Assembly: GCA_016789245.1 (NCBI GenBank) | Contig: JAEURM010000014.1 | Span: forward strand, 1-18,215 | DNA: 18,215 nt | Origin: Anaerolineales bacterium | Lineage (GTDB): Bacteria > Chloroflexota > Anaerolineae > Anaerolineales > UBA6663 | Direction: 5' to 3' | Shown here: positions 1 through 8,288 of the stretch, in pieces | Position numbering within the stretch: the first letter of the stretch is position 1 | Layout: each line of letters starts with the position of its first letter | Notes under the pieces: generated by a model | Seen by the model: only the letters and a program-made list of their open reading frames with translations | Databases searched by the model: none | What the model was told of the DNA's origin: nothing | Position numbers and translations under genes: made by a program

Positions 1-853
1 CAGCCGTCGTATTGAAAAGCCCGTAGGCCGAGATCAGGCGCTCAAGCAGTTCGTGCGCTTGGTGTTGGGTTGAAGCCCACGCGAACAGGCGCACATCTAC
101 CGCCAACGCTTGTTCGCGGAGCTTGTGGGCGGCCTCTTCCGTCAAAGTGCTTTGCCACGCGGTATCCCGCCAAGCGAAGCACCACGCCATCAGCGGCCCG
201 CCGATAGTGAGCGCCGGGCCGGTCAACCACCACCGGTCCGCCGGGCCAGCATAGGCCCAGAGCACCAACACCGCACATACCATCATCAATGCTAGGCCGA
301 GCACAAACCCAACAAGATGTTGAGCGGGCGCAGGCGCTTCGGCTTCGTACCCTCGGCGTTGGAGGGCGGCGAGCTGTTTCAGGTGCGGCATGGCCCATTC
401 TTTGGGTGCGGCACCGCGCAGGATCACTTGGGCTAAAACCTTTTCATCCGCCTGCAAACCGGTAAACGCGCCGAGCAAGGCATCCAACGGCTCCCGGCCC
501 TCAAACTCACGCCATGTTTTGAGCGAAAGAAACGCTGGTTTGGCGCACCGCAAGCGGGCCGCGCACACGTAAGTGCTCGCCATCCGTGATTCAACCTCGG
601 CGTGCGCTGTCACTTCCACCTGCCGATAAACCGCGTACAGCGCGTGGGCGACGTGGCGCACACTGCCGGGTTCACCCCGTAATCGAAATTGTCGTTCGGT
701 GGCCGTGCTGAAGAGTTCAAAGGCAATCGGCCCGGCCATTTGGCCGAGGGTGCCAATCAATTGCTCCATCGCCGCCGCGTCGCGCAAGTTGTGGGCCGGG
801 GGCAAGACGCGCATGCTGAGCCAGTCCGCCGGAACGTGAGGATAAGCGGTCAT
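1..853 (-). CDS. N-terminal part of a membrane-anchored T4SS protein, probably VirD4/HerA-type coupling ATPase (3' truncated by window edge)
   Basis: The frame is open from the ATG at 853 to the window edge, giving 284 residues without a stop. The start overlaps the M23 gene stop as ATGA (850-853), which points to translational coupling. Residues 1-175 are soluble; the stretch around 56-80 (FRLRG, then a helix ending AVYRQVEV) resembles the N-terminal domain of HerA/VirD4-like coupling proteins in Chloroflexota and Actinobacteria. Two hydrophobic segments follow at about 180-202 and 208-227, then a second soluble part begins. No Walker A or B is visible, but the ATPase domain would lie beyond the edge. 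The position directly after virB4 and a wall hydrolase fits a coupling protein that feeds DNA or protein to the channel. The function is inferred from layout and a remembered family pattern; another T4SS membrane protein is possible. Confidence 0.55.
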   Translation of the reverse strand, partial: MTAYPHVPADWLSMRVLPPAHNLRDAAAMEQLIGTLGQMAGPIAFELFSTATERQFRLRGEPGSVRHVAHALYAVYRQVEVTAHAEVESRMASTYVCAARLRCAKPAFLSLKTWREFEGREPLDALLGAFTGLQADEKVLAQVILRGAAPKEWAMPHLKQLAALQRRGYEAEAPAPAQHLVGFVLGLALMMVCAVLVLWAYAGPADRWWLTGPALTIGGPLMAWCFAWRDTAWQSTLTEEAAHKLREQALAVDVRLFAWASTQHQAHELLERLISAYGLFNTTA

Positions 854-1548
854 CGGCCACACCCCACGGCGATGACGTCCGCTTCACTAAAGTACGCTTC
901 CGGATTAACCCAAGCGCCTGTTGCGGCGGCGCTATCGCTAAAGTATTTGATGCCGTAATGCACGTGCGGGCCGCTGGAACGGCCAGAGTTGCCGCTCATC
1001 GCCACCGTCGCGCCGCGATGCACATAGTCCCCAACGGCTACATTCACACCCTCATTATGCGCCAGCCAGATTTGGTAGTCACCGTTCTCAATTACCACCA
1101 ATAAGCCCCACGGCCCATTCTCGCCCGCCCATACCACTGGCCCACTCATGGTGGCGTAAACGGGCGTGCCGCGATTGACGGGCAAATCCACGCCCGTGTG
1201 CAAGGGATAGTTGGGGTCGCGAAAACGGCAACCCAACAACGGCTGGGGGTGCGTGTCGCCCCAGTGTTGAATGGGGCCGCGTAATGGCACGCCGGAGGGT
1301 GGTTGGGCTTGGTCATCCACGTAACCCGTGTGCGGCACGCGGCCCACACCAGCCAGCACCGGGCCATCATCCACAACGGCCTCGGAGTCCGGTGGCACAT
1401 CGTGTTGCCACTGCGCCAGCTCCGCCTGCCCAAAGGGCAATTGCGCCAGCGTCATCGAAACCAACACATGCGGCATAAAGATGAAGAGGCAGAAGCCACC
1501 CGCCCAGAACACCCAACCCATCAGCCACAAACTCTTGAGTAATCGCAT
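850..1548 (-). CDS. Membrane-anchored M23 family metallopeptidase (T4SS cell-wall hydrolase)
   Basis: This 232-aa protein has an N-terminal hydrophobic anchor at about residues 7-35 and a C-terminal LytM/M23 domain at about 85-222. The zinc and catalytic motifs all appear intact: H117 and D121 in HTGVD, H164 in WLAHNEG, and H195/H197 in GPHVHYG. Such enzymes cut peptide cross-links of peptidoglycan; in T4SS loci they open the wall for channel assembly (VirB1 role). Monoderm conjugation loci more often carry NlpC/P60-SLT enzymes, so M23 is a replacement of that function. The ATG at 1548 overlaps the virB4 stop as TGATG; the ribosome site is weak (GGTGG), suggesting coupled translation. The fold assignment is secure; the T4SS role is inferred from its place between virB4 and the putative coupling gene. 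Confidence 0.88.
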   Translation of the reverse strand: MRLLKSLWLMGWVFWAGGFCLFIFMPHVLVSMTLAQLPFGQAELAQWQHDVPPDSEAVVDDGPVLAGVGRVPHTGYVDDQAQPPSGVPLRGPIQHWGDTHPQPLLGCRFRDPNYPLHTGVDLPVNRGTPVYATMSGPVVWAGENGPWGLLVVIENGDYQIWLAHNEGVNVAVGDYVHRGATVAMSGNSGRSSGPHVHYGIKYFSDSAAATGAWVNPEAYFSEADVIAVGCGR

Positions 1549-4346
1549 CAGGCCACCGGTTGCTGGGCGCGGCCCGAAGCACGGGCCACCGCTTGTTGTT
1601 GAGCACGATTGGTGGCGAGGCGTTTTAGCCGCCGAGGATTAACGGCCACATAGAGCGGAATCCGCACATCGTGGTCATACAACAGCCAGCCCTCACCACT
1701 CCGCACGCGGCGCAAGTCGGCCTGCTCCGCGTTGGATAAATTGAACAGATGCGTCAATGTTTGAAGGGCGCCCTCCGCCTCTTGCCGAAAGAGCATTTTG
1801 ACGCGCACCAAATCTGTGATGGCCTTGGCCTCAGGCACCCGCGCAAACTCGGCCAAGTGTTGGGTGGCCAAATGCAACGCGGCGTTGTATTTGCGAAAAC
1901 TGCGCAACATCTGCTCCAAACGCGCCGCCGCGCCCGGCCGCTTGAGCCAATACCACGCTTCATCAACAAACACATGAATCGGCTGAACGGCCCCGCTGGC
2001 CGCAATCTCGTTCCACACCAAGCGCAAGATCTGCCACGCCAGCACATCCACCAAGCGTTCATCTAGTTTTTCGCGCAACGATTTCAGGCCAAAGACCACC
2101 AGCGGCGCTGAGCGCAGATTGACGTTGGTGGGCTGATTAAACTGCGGCGCATAGATGCCATGTGCATATGGGTTGAGCAAATCGGCCAACGCTTGGTGTA
2201 ACGCGTGATCACTGCGGCTGAGCGTGGCGTGCAAGGCCGCCAGGCTCGGGGACTGTCCCTCCGGCACAGCGGTCAACATCGCTTGATACGCCTCGGCCAG
2301 TGCATTGAAAGCCCCTACTGGCAGCGGCGCGCTGTTGGGTGGGGTGATGGCTTGAATGAAGGCCCACAATACTTCCACACCATCTTGTATCGGCGTCTCC
2401 GAGCCTAAATTCAAGTCCAATAAATTGATGGTTTGACCGCCGCCCAAAGCTTCAGTGTAAGCCAATACGCGCCCTAATTCGTACGTGTGCGGCTCGGCGA
2501 TCAGGGCCGCAATCAACTCAGTCAGAGCTGGGGCCGAGCGACTCCAGGTATCGGGTCGGTCGGGCAAGAGGCCATGCTCAAGCATCACGGCTTGATAGAC
2601 TGTAGCCATGGCTTCAACTTGTGAGCCTGTTAACGGTTCACCGGACAGCGCTTCCACCTGTTCACACAACGTGACCAATTGCGCCTGAAAGGCCACCGCA
2701 TCGTGTGGGTCGAGCGCCAATGTGCGCGTCGCTTTGGGGCGGCCTAATTCAATGTAGGGCGCATGAAAGTCCACGGCCAGCGAGAGATATTCCCGCTCCG
2801 GGTCAATCACAAACACCCGGTGGCCTAACGCCAACACCGTCTCAATGGTGTGTTTGAGATACACCGATTTGCCACCGCCTGGCGAACCAATCACCAACTG
2901 GGAGGCATGGTGTTGACCGTCCGCAAACGGGTTGAGTTGCACGAGCAAGCCATTCCCCCGATGCAGGCCAAAATGCCAACCATGGGGCTCGCGATATTCG
3001 CGGCGCACAAACGGGAAGAATGGGCCTAAGCTCTCGGCCGACATGTTGCGTGGCTTGAGCTTGTAGGCTTGTTGCCCAAGCGGGCGCGTGGTTTGGAGCA
3101 GACTGACGTGATGCCGCGTGGCGGGGTGATAACGAATGTCGCGCAACCGGAGGGCTGTTTCAAAAGCTTGGCAATGTTGCGCTAAAGTTTTTTCGTCGCT
3201 GGCCCACACCAACGCGTACCAGTGGAGAAAGTAAGGCGCTTCGAGCGCAGTCTCCATATCGGCCCGCGTTTGTTCGAGCGATTGAATCGCCGCCTGGCGA
3301 CTCCAATCGGTGAGCGCCCCGCGTTGCACATCGACTAGAGAGGCGGCCCGCAGTTCAGTTTCTTTCTCCTTGAACTGTTGCCGCAAGAGCACGGGGTCTG
3401 CGGCAGCCAGATAAAACGCGTGGGTGATATCTAACGGCAAGCCGAGCAATGCGGCCACGTCCACCGGCGCACGTGGGTCAAAGTCAAACAAGTGATAGCC
3501 GCGCGCCACGGCCTCGCCCACCCGCACGTAGTGGGCGTGTTCCTCAATCAGGGCGGGCGCGAGCAAGTCCTTGAGCCGTTCGCCATCGTGGGCGCTGGCC
3601 GCCCACACCGCTGGTGCGGGTGCAGTTAAAGCGTGCGACGTTGAATGTGCGTGCGCGGAGTGATGATAGTGCTCCCATACTACCCCGCACATTTCACTCG
3701 GCGTGAGCGATCTCAAGGCCACGCCCATTTCATTCAAGGCCGCGTTTAACAGTTGAACTGGCTCGTTCAACTGCGCCTCTGCTGATTGAATGACGGCTGT
3801 TCCCAAAATAAGTTGCGACTGTTTCTGACTAAGTGTCTCGCCAAATGGGTTATGGGTGATGACCAACTGATAGCTGTGCCGCCACGATTGGGTTTGCGTG
3901 TGCATGGCTTGCAGAAAGGCCTGTGTCGCGAGGGCCGCGGTCCGCATCCGTTCCCGGCGAGCTTGTTCCATCACAGTGGTGCTGGCCTCGGCGCGGGCCT
4001 GCCAAGCCTCGGCTTGGGTGGCCCAGGTTTGCTGATACGCCGTTCCATCGGGAGGCTGATGCGTCACCACGATTTGAAAGTTGAAGGGCGCGCGCATCCG
4101 CCGCAGGAGCGCGGCAAATTGGGCCCAGAGGCGATGCTTGGCTTCTGGATCGCCGCGTTCGACATCCAGCCCGGTCACAGCGAGGACGCGCACAAAGGTG
4201 CCGTTTTCCAATACCAGGGACTGCTCAGTCAGGGCCAGCACGTCCACTAATGATTCGGTGGCGGCCACATGGCCTTGGGGTGGGAAGGCGGGCACGGTGG
4301 GCTTGGGTCGGTGGGGTGTCCGCCAGGGGAGAGACCAGAGTTTCAT
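1548..4346 (-). CDS. virB4: VirB4/TraC-family type IV secretion ATPase
   Basis: This 932-aa cytoplasmic ATPase powers T4SS assembly and substrate transfer at the inner face of the membrane. Walker A is GSPGGGKS at residues 487-494, followed by the strand VFVIDPEREY (511-520), typical of VirB4/HerA-like ATPases. Walker B is HVFVDEAWYWL (791-801), and an arginine-containing helix and ATQHLAEF (827-834) follow, as in VirB4. Residues 1-450 form the usual N-terminal domain that contacts the membrane complex; it contains an odd His-rich stretch at 226-238. Length is at the upper end for the family. The ATG at 4346 directly abuts the stop of the PrgI-like gene and has AAAGG six bases upstream. The family is clear from both nucleotide-binding motifs and the neighbours. 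Confidence 0.93.
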   Translation of the reverse strand: MKLWSLPWRTPHRPKPTVPAFPPQGHVAATESLVDVLALTEQSLVLENGTFVRVLAVTGLDVERGDPEAKHRLWAQFAALLRRMRAPFNFQIVVTHQPPDGTAYQQTWATQAEAWQARAEASTTVMEQARRERMRTAALATQAFLQAMHTQTQSWRHSYQLVITHNPFGETLSQKQSQLILGTAVIQSAEAQLNEPVQLLNAALNEMGVALRSLTPSEMCGVVWEHYHHSAHAHSTSHALTAPAPAVWAASAHDGERLKDLLAPALIEEHAHYVRVGEAVARGYHLFDFDPRAPVDVAALLGLPLDITHAFYLAAADPVLLRQQFKEKETELRAASLVDVQRGALTDWSRQAAIQSLEQTRADMETALEAPYFLHWYALVWASDEKTLAQHCQAFETALRLRDIRYHPATRHHVSLLQTTRPLGQQAYKLKPRNMSAESLGPFFPFVRREYREPHGWHFGLHRGNGLLVQLNPFADGQHHASQLVIGSPGGGKSVYLKHTIETVLALGHRVFVIDPEREYLSLAVDFHAPYIELGRPKATRTLALDPHDAVAFQAQLVTLCEQVEALSGEPLTGSQVEAMATVYQAVMLEHGLLPDRPDTWSRSAPALTELIAALIAEPHTYELGRVLAYTEALGGGQTINLLDLNLGSETPIQDGVEVLWAFIQAITPPNSAPLPVGAFNALAEAYQAMLTAVPEGQSPSLAALHATLSRSDHALHQALADLLNPYAHGIYAPQFNQPTNVNLRSAPLVVFGLKSLREKLDERLVDVLAWQILRLVWNEIAASGAVQPIHVFVDEAWYWLKRPGAAARLEQMLRSFRKYNAALHLATQHLAEFARVPEAKAITDLVRVKMLFRQEAEGALQTLTHLFNLSNAEQADLRRVRSGEGWLLYDHDVRIPLYVAVNPRRLKRLATNRAQQQAVARASGRAQQPVA

Positions 4347-4844
4347 TTAGAACCTTTGCCACAAACGGGATAGGTCTTCGGCCCCGCCGTGCCACAGCCA
4401 CAATGCCAGACCAGTGAGGATGGCCACGCCGATCATGTTCGCCGTCAGCCACAGAAAACCCGGTTGGGGCGTTCCACTGGAGGCTTCGTCGGTCGCCTCT
4501 AAACGCGTACTGGAATTTGGTTCGGCAGTGGGATAGATTACGCGGCGACCCGAGCCATCTCCTTGCATCGCGCGATGCAGGAAGTGGCGGGAACGTCGGC
4601 GAAAGAGAATTACATCGATCAGCCAACGCTCTGGCGGGAGGCCATCAATTTGGCCAAACGCCAACGCCAATCCCAGTCCCAACAATAAGACAGCTACACC
4701 GCCCCGGAGGTAGATCGGCCACAGGTGCAATTGGCTAAAGGTGAACACGGCCGCTAAACCGGCACCAGCCATGAGGCCGATCTGGCGATAGGTCAGACCA
4801 AGAAATGTTTTTTGAGTTACATCCAATCGCGTTGGAGGTCGCAT
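4347..4844 (-). CDS. PrgI family (VirB3-like) T4SS membrane protein
   Basis: A 165-aa protein. I chose the ATG at 4844 because AGGA lies eight bases upstream; a GTG at 4868 would add eight residues but overlaps the previous gene. The N-terminus carries the PrgI-type pattern of a short soluble lead followed by LTYRQIGLM and two closely spaced membrane helices (about 18-37 and 43-63). A basic segment follows (FRRRSRHF), then a linker, then a third hydrophobic segment near the C-terminus (about 137-155), longer than many PrgI proteins. PrgI is the monoderm equivalent of VirB3 and normally lies directly before virB4, exactly as here, docking the ATPase at the membrane. The call rests on topology, the TYRQ motif and gene order. 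Confidence 0.8.
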   Translation of the reverse strand: MRPPTRLDVTQKTFLGLTYRQIGLMAGAGLAAVFTFSQLHLWPIYLRGGVAVLLLGLGLALAFGQIDGLPPERWLIDVILFRRRSRHFLHRAMQGDGSGRRVIYPTAEPNSSTRLEATDEASSGTPQPGFLWLTANMIGVAILTGLALWLWHGGAEDLSRLWQRF

Positions 4845-4854
4845 AGTGCTTTTC

Positions 4855-6849
4855 CTATACCGAGTCACGCCCGGTCGCTAAACGGTCGGGTCGAGGCGAG
4901 AGACGGTCGTAAATCGTCTTAACCTGCTCGGCGAAGCCCTTATCCAGTCCAAACTGATGCCGCTCAGCCAGCCCTTCAAAAGCCGCCACAAAGCTCTGGG
5001 CGGAGGCCATGTGCTCGGGGTCGGTGAGCGTTTCGGCGAGCGCCCGTTGCGCGGCCAGCCCGCCTTTCAAGCCTTGTTGCCGCCACGCCCCATAAGTGGC
5101 TTGCGTGAGGGCGAGCGCGTCTGCTGGCGGTAAGTTCCGTCCATGGCTGGCCCACGTGCGCTGGAGATCGCGGGCCAGCAAATCAGTGTCATCTGGATAG
5201 TAGGCTTGTGACTCCGCAGCCGCACCCCTGGGTGAGCGCCAACCGACGATGGGTTCGAGCGAGGAGGCTGGTTCAAGGCTGGGTGTGTGAATCCGATCGG
5301 TTTGGGCTTCAGAGACTGCGCTCCCGAGTTGGAGCCCAGCACCCAAGCCACGTAGGATGGGATTGCGAGTGCTGGTGCTTAGCGCGCGGCCCACAAACTG
5401 TGCTAAACGCGAACGTGATGGCGAGGCCGTTTGACCTAGGCGAGCGGCATCGTCCGCTTCCACTGGTGCGGCCTCAACAGCTTCCGGCTCAAGCTTCGGC
5501 GCTTCGGCTGGTATCGGCCCAGCACCCTCGGCGCGTGCCACCCAGGTCTGGCTCCGTTCGGCCCAAGCGGGAAGCCCATGTTCAATCGGCAAGGCTGGCT
5601 CCGAGGTTGAGGCTCTGGGTGATGGCGTGACGGCTCCTTGGGTCGTTGTCAGGCCCAGCGCACCCACCGAACCACCCCCGGCGATGAAGCCACCGGCCAC
5701 CGCCACCAATTGCAGAACACCCATGGCCGTCGCATTGGCTTGCTGTTGCACCTCGGCCAAAGCCCCAAAGACGCCTTCGGCCACCTTGAAGTTGATGGCA
5801 ATGAGCACACTGATGACGCCCGCAGTGACAAATAGACCGGCGACAAAGCCGCCCATGTCTCCCGCGCCTGAAGCGCTGACCAAATTGAACGACAACGACA
5901 CGGCGGCTTTGAGCAAGAGCGCATCCGCCAACGGCAGGAGAAACACCAGGCTGACTGACTTGAGCCACACCGCATTCAGCCAGCGCAACGGTGATAGAAC
6001 GCCCAACACAATCACGAGCGGGGCGATGACGCTGAGCAGATACACCAAGGCCAAATACGCGGCCAGCGCCAGGCCCAAGCCGAGCAACACCGTGGAGGCC
6101 AGAAACAAGGCCAAGAAAGCCAGATACAACACCACCGGGGAAGTTAACGCGCTACTCGCCAGGGCCACCAAAGCCGTGGCATTGAAAAACGCGCCCGCCA
6201 ATGTACTGCCCGAGACGCGCTCCCCAAAATCGGCCTGCAGAACGGCGAGGGCCGCCCCTAAGCCAAGGCGATGGCTTAAGTTCAACAAGTAGAACGAAGC
6301 CGCTGCCGCACCGACTGAGATAAACCAGTGGCCGACTGTTTCTTTGAGATCCAACCAGCCGAATTGCGAGACCGCCCCATACCGTAAGGCACTGACCGCG
6401 CTGAGGAGTAGCGTAACGGGCAAAAGCATCAGCGCTAACGAGAACGTGACCTGCCAGTGTGGCCAAATCATGGTCGTGAAGAGTTGACTCTCAGTGCCCG
6501 TCGGCACCAGGCCAAACGGCCCCGACACCAGCGCGTCCAATGCCCCACTGAAGTGCTGTCCGGCCGCTTCGAAAGCCGACAACGTCAGTTTATTGCTCAT
6601 CTGCACCACGGCTTCCGTCATCGTCTCAAAGGGAAAACTCAAAATATGAAAGATGTTTTGAGTCGTCGTGTCTGAGCTACTAGGCGGGGCCATGGGAGGC
6701 GGTGGCGGCTCGGGTGTTTCGATGGTTTGGGGCAGGACTGCACCATATGCCACCGAAACCACGGGCCATGTCAGCACCGCCCCGATCATCAGGCTGGCCG
6801 TCAGTGTAGTCCGCACGCACTTAGAAGCGTGGCAACGTAAATGAGACAT
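4855..6849 (-). CDS. VirB6/TrbL-like polytopic T4SS channel protein
   Basis: A 664-aa membrane protein. It starts at ATG 6849 with GGAG eight bases upstream and overlaps the preceding gene by 29 bases. A probable signal or first helix (about 14-37) is followed by a Pro-rich spacer (45-57). At least six hydrophobic segments lie between about 132 and 395 (132-152, 172-190, 236-285, 298-315, 333-352, 376-395). The last 260 residues are soluble and charged, with a helical end. VirB6/TrbL proteins form the inner-membrane channel and share this layout: N-terminal exported part, central helices, long C-terminal soluble tail. No single diagnostic motif was recognised, so the call rests on topology, size and location just before prgI-virB4, the usual monoderm T4SS order. 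It ends TAG; the next gene's chosen start is 10 bases downstream. Confidence 0.7.
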   Translation of the reverse strand: MSHLRCHASKCVRTTLTASLMIGAVLTWPVVSVAYGAVLPQTIETPEPPPPPMAPPSSSDTTTQNIFHILSFPFETMTEAVVQMSNKLTLSAFEAAGQHFSGALDALVSGPFGLVPTGTESQLFTTMIWPHWQVTFSLALMLLPVTLLLSAVSALRYGAVSQFGWLDLKETVGHWFISVGAAAASFYLLNLSHRLGLGAALAVLQADFGERVSGSTLAGAFFNATALVALASSALTSPVVLYLAFLALFLASTVLLGLGLALAAYLALVYLLSVIAPLVIVLGVLSPLRWLNAVWLKSVSLVFLLPLADALLLKAAVSLSFNLVSASGAGDMGGFVAGLFVTAGVISVLIAINFKVAEGVFGALAEVQQQANATAMGVLQLVAVAGGFIAGGGSVGALGLTTTQGAVTPSPRASTSEPALPIEHGLPAWAERSQTWVARAEGAGPIPAEAPKLEPEAVEAAPVEADDAARLGQTASPSRSRLAQFVGRALSTSTRNPILRGLGAGLQLGSAVSEAQTDRIHTPSLEPASSLEPIVGWRSPRGAAAESQAYYPDDTDLLARDLQRTWASHGRNLPPADALALTQATYGAWRQQGLKGGLAAQRALAETLTDPEHMASAQSFVAAFEGLAERHQFGLDKGFAEQVKTIYDRLSPRPDRLATGRDSV

Positions 6850-7276
6850 TCACATAGCTCCGCACGGCTTCGGCGATGATGCCAATCAACATCGGCGATA
6901 GGATGGCAAACAAAAACGTGATGACCGAGGCGATGATGTTCATCCAGGCTTGGCTCATGCCGGTCGGACTACCCACCAGGTTCGCAATCTGCGCGGAGAA
7001 CGCGCCGCGCGCGATATTGGCGGCCATAATGGCCCCGGCCCCAAACACGACTAACTGAACAATGAGAGTGGCCAACGCGTACAGCACGTCGACCAAAGGC
7101 CGTCCGGCGAAGTCTGTTCCACCGCCTTCAGTGGGGGGCGGGTCACTTTGCCGCGTATGCGTCACCGGAATTGGGCCGGCGGCTTGCGCTGGTTGTGCGG
7201 TGGCGAACAAGCCCAGCAGGCCGAGGCTAAGCAACAGCGCCAGAAAAAATCGTTGAGGAGAGATATTCCATATCAT
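6821..7276 (-). CDS. VirB2/TrbC-like small membrane protein with signal peptide
   Basis: A 151-aa protein whose ATG at 7276 has AAGGA ten bases upstream. Residues 1-33 look like a long signal peptide ending QAQ/AQAA before GP. A short polar Pro/Gly-rich spacer follows, then two membrane helices at about 61-84 and 110-136 separated by a small amphipathic loop containing GAFSAQ (91-96). A long leader plus a two-helix hairpin is the layout of VirB2/TrbC T4SS pilin-like subunits, and the place directly before the VirB6-like gene agrees. Residues 69-130 align without gaps to residues 95-156 of the gene just upstream (7302-7799), including G-A-x-S-A-Q. I see no clear family signature beyond that, so VirB2-like is a structural inference. 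Confidence 0.6.
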   Translation of the reverse strand: MIWNISPQRFFLALLLSLGLLGLFATAQPAQAAGPIPVTHTRQSDPPPTEGGGTDFAGRPLVDVLYALATLIVQLVVFGAGAIMAANIARGAFSAQIANLVGSPTGMSQAWMNIIASVITFLFAILSPMLIGIIAEAVRSYVNVSFTLPRF

Positions 7277-7301
7277 CGGAGATAAATCCTTATTTAGACA
7301 A

Positions 7302-7799
7302 TCAACGCATCACTGTGAAGACCAGGTCGACTAGTTGCAGACTGAGTAAAGTGAGCACGGCCGTCAGCACCACTAACCCGACCCGCACCCCAATCGCGGA
7401 CAAGCGTTGGGGTTGACCACTCAAGACCTCGAGTTGCGCGGACAACGCCCCCGTCGCAACCCCCACGGCAAGGCTCGCGCCCACGGAACCCAGTAGCATT
7501 TTGACCAGCACATTGGCCACGCTGTACCAAAGCGCGAGCGCGGCCTCGGCCCCAGTGGCACCTGAAGCGGTGAGCGCGGCGACTTGAGCACCTACTTGCG
7601 GGGCGGATTGCGCGACGGCAAAACAAACCGCGATCGGCAGTAACCGCTCCAATAAATCCGCCACAGCTCGCGGCTGCCCCGCCACTGTGTTGAGGTGGGC
7701 TTGAAGCAGCGTGCCCACCAGCGCCACGGAGAAAAATAGGCCGGCCAGGCCCGAGCCGAGCGCAACGACTTCCGCTAAGGTGCTTGCAAAGTAGGGCAT
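7302..7799 (-). CDS. Polytopic membrane protein, apparent internal duplication, paralogue of the VirB2-like neighbour
   Basis: A 165-aa, very hydrophobic, Ala/Leu/Val-rich protein. I chose the ATG at 7799, four bases after the preceding TadE-type stop; a GTG at 7844 would add 15 residues but lies inside that gene. The nearest SD-like sequence (GAGG) is rather far upstream, so translation may be coupled. Hydrophobic segments lie at about 10-36, 53-66, 96-116 and 136-160. Residues 95-156 match the VirB2-like protein encoded next, with shared G-A-x-S-A-Q, and the two halves of this protein resemble each other around GQP (41-43 and 128-130). It sits between the pilus and T4SS modules. I do not recognise a named family; a membrane subunit of the secretion channel is the likeliest role. 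Confidence 0.65.
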   Translation of the reverse strand: MPYFASTLAEVVALGSGLAGLFFSVALVGTLLQAHLNTVAGQPRAVADLLERLLPIAVCFAVAQSAPQVGAQVAALTASGATGAEAALALWYSVANVLVKMLLGSVGASLAVGVATGALSAQLEVLSGQPQRLSAIGVRVGLVVLTAVLTLLSLQLVDLVFTVMR

Positions 7800-7803
7800 C
7801 AGG

Positions 7804-8277
7804 TTACGGTTGCGCCTCCCAATTCGATTTGTAGGGTTGGCCACTATAGGTGAAGGTGTATTGCAATGAGAAGAACTTCAGCTCGAAGGTTTGGCCCGGC
7901 AAGGTCACGGCCCAATTGGGATTGACCGGATAACCCACTTGGCAGGCATAGCGTGACGGCGTACTCACGCCGCGTGACGATTGATTACCAAAAGCCACGA
8001 TGCCGGCGGTGGTCACTTGTTGTGAGACGTTGTAACTGGCCAGGCTCCGTTCGCGCGCGGCGTTGCCTTGGGCCACCGCGTGGGCGGCATCGGTGGCTTG
8101 CGCGGCTGTGGTCACACAATCATTGGCCGCCGTGATCACGGCCAAGTGGGTGTAGAGCAAACGGCCGAAGAGCAAGAGGGCGGCCACAAACAGACCGAGC
8201 ACCGGTACGGTCACGGCAAACTCGAGCGAAGCTTGGCCACGTTGGGTTGGCCGGGGGCGTAAACAAAAACGGAACAT
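7804..8277 (-). CDS. tadE: TadE-type pseudopilin (second of the pair)
   Basis: A 157-aa protein from the ATG at 8277, chosen because GAGG lies five bases upstream. An alternative ATG at 8292 overlaps the stop of the previous gene as ATGA but lacks an SD. The N-terminus is basic, then RGQASLEF (13-20) leads into one hydrophobic helix (about 21-40) and the GR typical of TadE-like proteins (38-39). G14 with Glu19 at +5 fits a prepilin-peptidase site of pseudopilin type. The rest is an exported domain with two cysteines (in NDC and YAC) that could pair. TadE/TadF pseudopilins are processed by the Tad prepilin peptidase and are needed for Flp pilus assembly; their exact role is debated. Confident on family, less on the TadE versus TadF label. 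Confidence 0.82.
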   Translation of the reverse strand: MFRFCLRPRPTQRGQASLEFAVTVPVLGLFVAALLLFGRLLYTHLAVITAANDCVTTAAQATDAAHAVAQGNAARERSLASYNVSQQVTTAGIVAFGNQSSRGVSTPSRYACQVGYPVNPNWAVTLPGQTFELKFFSLQYTFTYSGQPYKSNWEAQP

Positions 8278-8288
8278 GGGAACCTCGC

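Noticed and set aside
42..398. Minus-strand open frame of 118 codons
   Set aside because: It is out of frame with the 284-codon open frame (853 to edge) that is ATGA-coupled to the M23 gene and has sensible membrane helices.
3786..4250. Plus-strand open frame of 154 codons opposite virB4
   Set aside because: virB4 is well supported in this region and the antisense product has no recognisable features.
5627..6292. Long plus-strand open frame of 221 codons
   Set aside because: It is antisense to the membrane-helix part of the VirB6-like gene, has low-complexity Ala/Thr/Lys composition, no SD and no family resemblance.
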